From positions 1 through 15,284 of the forward strand of contig JALLAP010000321.1 of assembly GCA_036939355.1 (NCBI GenBank): DNA of 15,284 nucleotides, in the 5' to 3' direction. Origin of the DNA: Thalassiosira profunda (lineage: Eukaryota > Bacillariophyta > Thalassiosirophyceae > Thalassiosirales > Thalassiosiraceae). Under the pieces are notes generated by a model. It was not told the origin of the DNA, made no database searches, and saw only the letters and a program-made list of their open reading frames with translations. Shown here one piece after another: positions 14,035 through 15,284 of the stretch. Numbering within the stretch: position 1 is the first letter of the stretch; every line of letters begins with the position of its first letter. The translations under genes and the position numbers were made by a program.

Positions 14035-15284
14035 TTACTTCGACTTCAGGCACAGATCGAGCTCTTCCTGGGCGTCCGCCGCTGCCTTCTTTGCGTCCTT
14101 GCATTGCGTCAACAGCACATTCATTTCCTTCATCTTGGATACGCGATCTTTCGACCCCCTTGGCAATTCCTTGAGCTCTGCCTTGCTCCTTGCATGCGCT
14201 TCGGTTTGCTTATCAACTTCCTCTTGACATTCTTTGACTTTCTCCTCAAGCTCCGCAATCTTGCCCTGCTGCTCGCGTTCCTTCTCCTCCTTCTCACGCT
14301 GCCGGGCCTCTTCCCGTTCGCGCGCCGCTTTCTCTTTTGCCAAACGCCGTTTTTCTGCTTCCTCCTCTCGAGCCTTGGCCTTTGCTTCTTGCCTCTCTCG
14401 TTCCTTCTGCTCGGCCTCCTCCCGCAGCCGAGCCTCCTCCCGTTCGCGTTCCTCCTTCTCTTTCTTCAATCGCTCGGCGCGCTCTGCTGCATCCGCCCGT
14501 GCCTTCTCCCTCGCTGCCTTCGCTGCCTGCGCCTCTTCCTGCTCTTTCTGCATCTTCGCTTCGAGCTCTTCCTTCTGCTTTTTGATCCTCTCCGAACGTT
14601 GGTTGACCTCTTCCTGCGATGGGGGCGGGCACGCTAAGAGGGTTGTTCGGTTGACGCCCTGTCCGCTGCTCTTCTTGCGCCGGTAGGACTCGTAATCTCT
14701 GGCCGGAGCCAGGGATGCCGCTGCCCCGAGTCCGCTGTACGAGCTCGCTGACTGTCGAGTAGTAGCTTCCTTTGCCTTGAATTCTTTGCTGGAGAACAGA
14801 GACGCGGCATCGCCAACGCCATTGTATTGATTTGGCTTCTCCAGAGTGGTCTCCTTGCTACCATGACCAGTAGTCTCGGACGGAAGATGTTCCAGAGAGT
14901 CCAGCTTGCCATTGCCATTCAGCGCGGAGGCATCATTGGCAGTGGCACTCTCTTCCTCCACATTTGCACCCTTCTCGTCCGGTGCCTCAACCCCTGCCTC
15001 ATCTGAGGACGCGCTGTTGTCGCTGCCAAGCTTTCCCCTGCTCTGAATGCCGGCAAGCAGCCCGCCGCTCATTGACCTCCTCGAGCTCCCGCCATTGCCT
15101 CGCCCCTGTATCGCAGCGAGGAGCCCGCCCCTGCCGGCACCGCCGCCGCCTGGACCGCCTCGCGGTTTGTTGCTGCCCACGCTGCTGCTGCTCCGACTGC
15201 TCTGCGCGCTCCGCAGGGTGTGCTGCCCAAACCCGGCGCTGTGGCCGCTCGACGACAGCGAGGCGGCACCCCCCATAGAGTCGG
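14035..15284 (-). CDS. Coiled-coil protein with WH2-like motifs, N-terminus outside window
   Basis: The frame is open to the right edge, so the gene is probably 5' partial; the Met at 15276 lies inside a repeated motif and need not be the start. At least 413 residues are visible. The N-terminal part is Gly/Ser-rich with two WH2-like actin-binding motifs, RGGLLAAIQGRG and SGGLLAGIQSRGKL (consensus LLxxIxxGxxLKK), though the LKK ending is weak. Three copies of a G(V/L/G)G(D/A)AASL motif occur: at the window edge, NGVGDAASLFSSKEF and SGLGAAASLAPARDY. The C-terminal half (from about EEVNQRSERIKKQ) is one long Glu/Lys/Arg-rich helix, coiled coil or single alpha-helix. A cytoskeletal or scaffolding role is inference; no enzyme domain. 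Convergent with PPPDE-PUL, 63 bp between stops. Confidence 0.75.
   Translation of the reverse strand, partial: DSMGGAASLSSSGHSAGFGQHTLRSAQSSRSSSSVGSNKPRGGPGGGGAGRGGLLAAIQGRGNGGSSRRSMSGGLLAGIQSRGKLGSDNSASSDEAGVEAPDEKGANVEEESATANDASALNGNGKLDSLEHLPSETTGHGSKETTLEKPNQYNGVGDAASLFSSKEFKAKEATTRQSASSYSGLGAAASLAPARDYESYRRKKSSGQGVNRTTLLACPPPSQEEVNQRSERIKKQKEELEAKMQKEQEEAQAAKAAREKARADAAERAERLKKEKEEREREEARLREEAEQKERERQEAKAKAREEEAEKRRLAKEKAAREREEARQREKEEKEREQQGKIAELEEKVKECQEEVDKQTEAHARSKAELKELPRGSKDRVSKMKEMNVLLTQCKDAKKAAADAQEELDLCLKSK

Overview
This window looks like nuclear DNA of a eukaryotic microalga with a secondary (red-derived) plastid, most likely a diatom or another ochrophyte. The evidence is as follows. 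All genes are eukaryotic in type (SAGA subunit ADA2, PPPDE-PUL protein, peroxisomal hydratase 2). They are monocistronic, lie on both strands and have no obvious introns. Two of them begin with a hydrophobic signal sequence ending in an ASAF- or QSFVP-type cleavage motif followed by a Ser/Arg-rich stretch, which is the bipartite plastid-targeting presequence known from heterokont algae. Genus or species cannot be named from the sequence.

Layout, left to right: (1) 453-1772 (+), plastid-targeted acidic protein with two peripheral-subunit-binding-like helical modules and a C-terminal SAP domain. (2) 1794-3062 (-), biotin-protein ligase, tail to tail with the first gene with only 21 bp between the stop codons. 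(3) A divergent promoter region that also holds a possible small membrane protein ORF (3406-3777). (4) 3797-4954 (+), MaoC-type 2-enoyl-CoA hydratase 2 with a C-terminal SRL peroxisomal signal. (5) 4955-5585, a gap containing a minus-strand double-stranded-RNA-binding-domain-like reading frame broken by an in-frame TAA. (6) 5586-6227 (+), a second plastid-targeted acidic protein of unknown function. (7) 6648-8357 (+), a large, mostly disordered protein with one PGPGW-type membrane hairpin. (8) 8450-11637 (-), ADA2. (9) 11638-12449, a divergent promoter filled with two foldback/MITE-like repeats. (10) 12450-13971 (+), PPPDE peptidase-PUL protein. (11) 14035 to the window end (-), a coiled-coil protein with WH2-like motifs, 5' end outside the window.

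Three places (N at 9151, 10228, 13854) show the same assembly flaw: an identical 72-bp stretch on both sides of a single N. Removing one copy plus the N (73 nt) each time restores the ADA2 and PPPDE-PUL reading frames. The breaks in these genes are therefore almost certainly artefacts, and the true locus is about 219 bp shorter.

The genes do not form one pathway. Loose themes are plastid and fatty-acid metabolism (biotin ligase for acetyl-CoA carboxylase, peroxisomal hydratase, two plastid-targeted proteins) and gene or protein regulation (ADA2, PPPDE-PUL). The items most worth a second look are the plastid PSBD-like/SAP protein with its duplicated helical motif, the interrupted dsRBD-like frame, the ADA2 ZZ finger split by an insertion, and the two foldback elements in the ADA2/PPPDE promoter.
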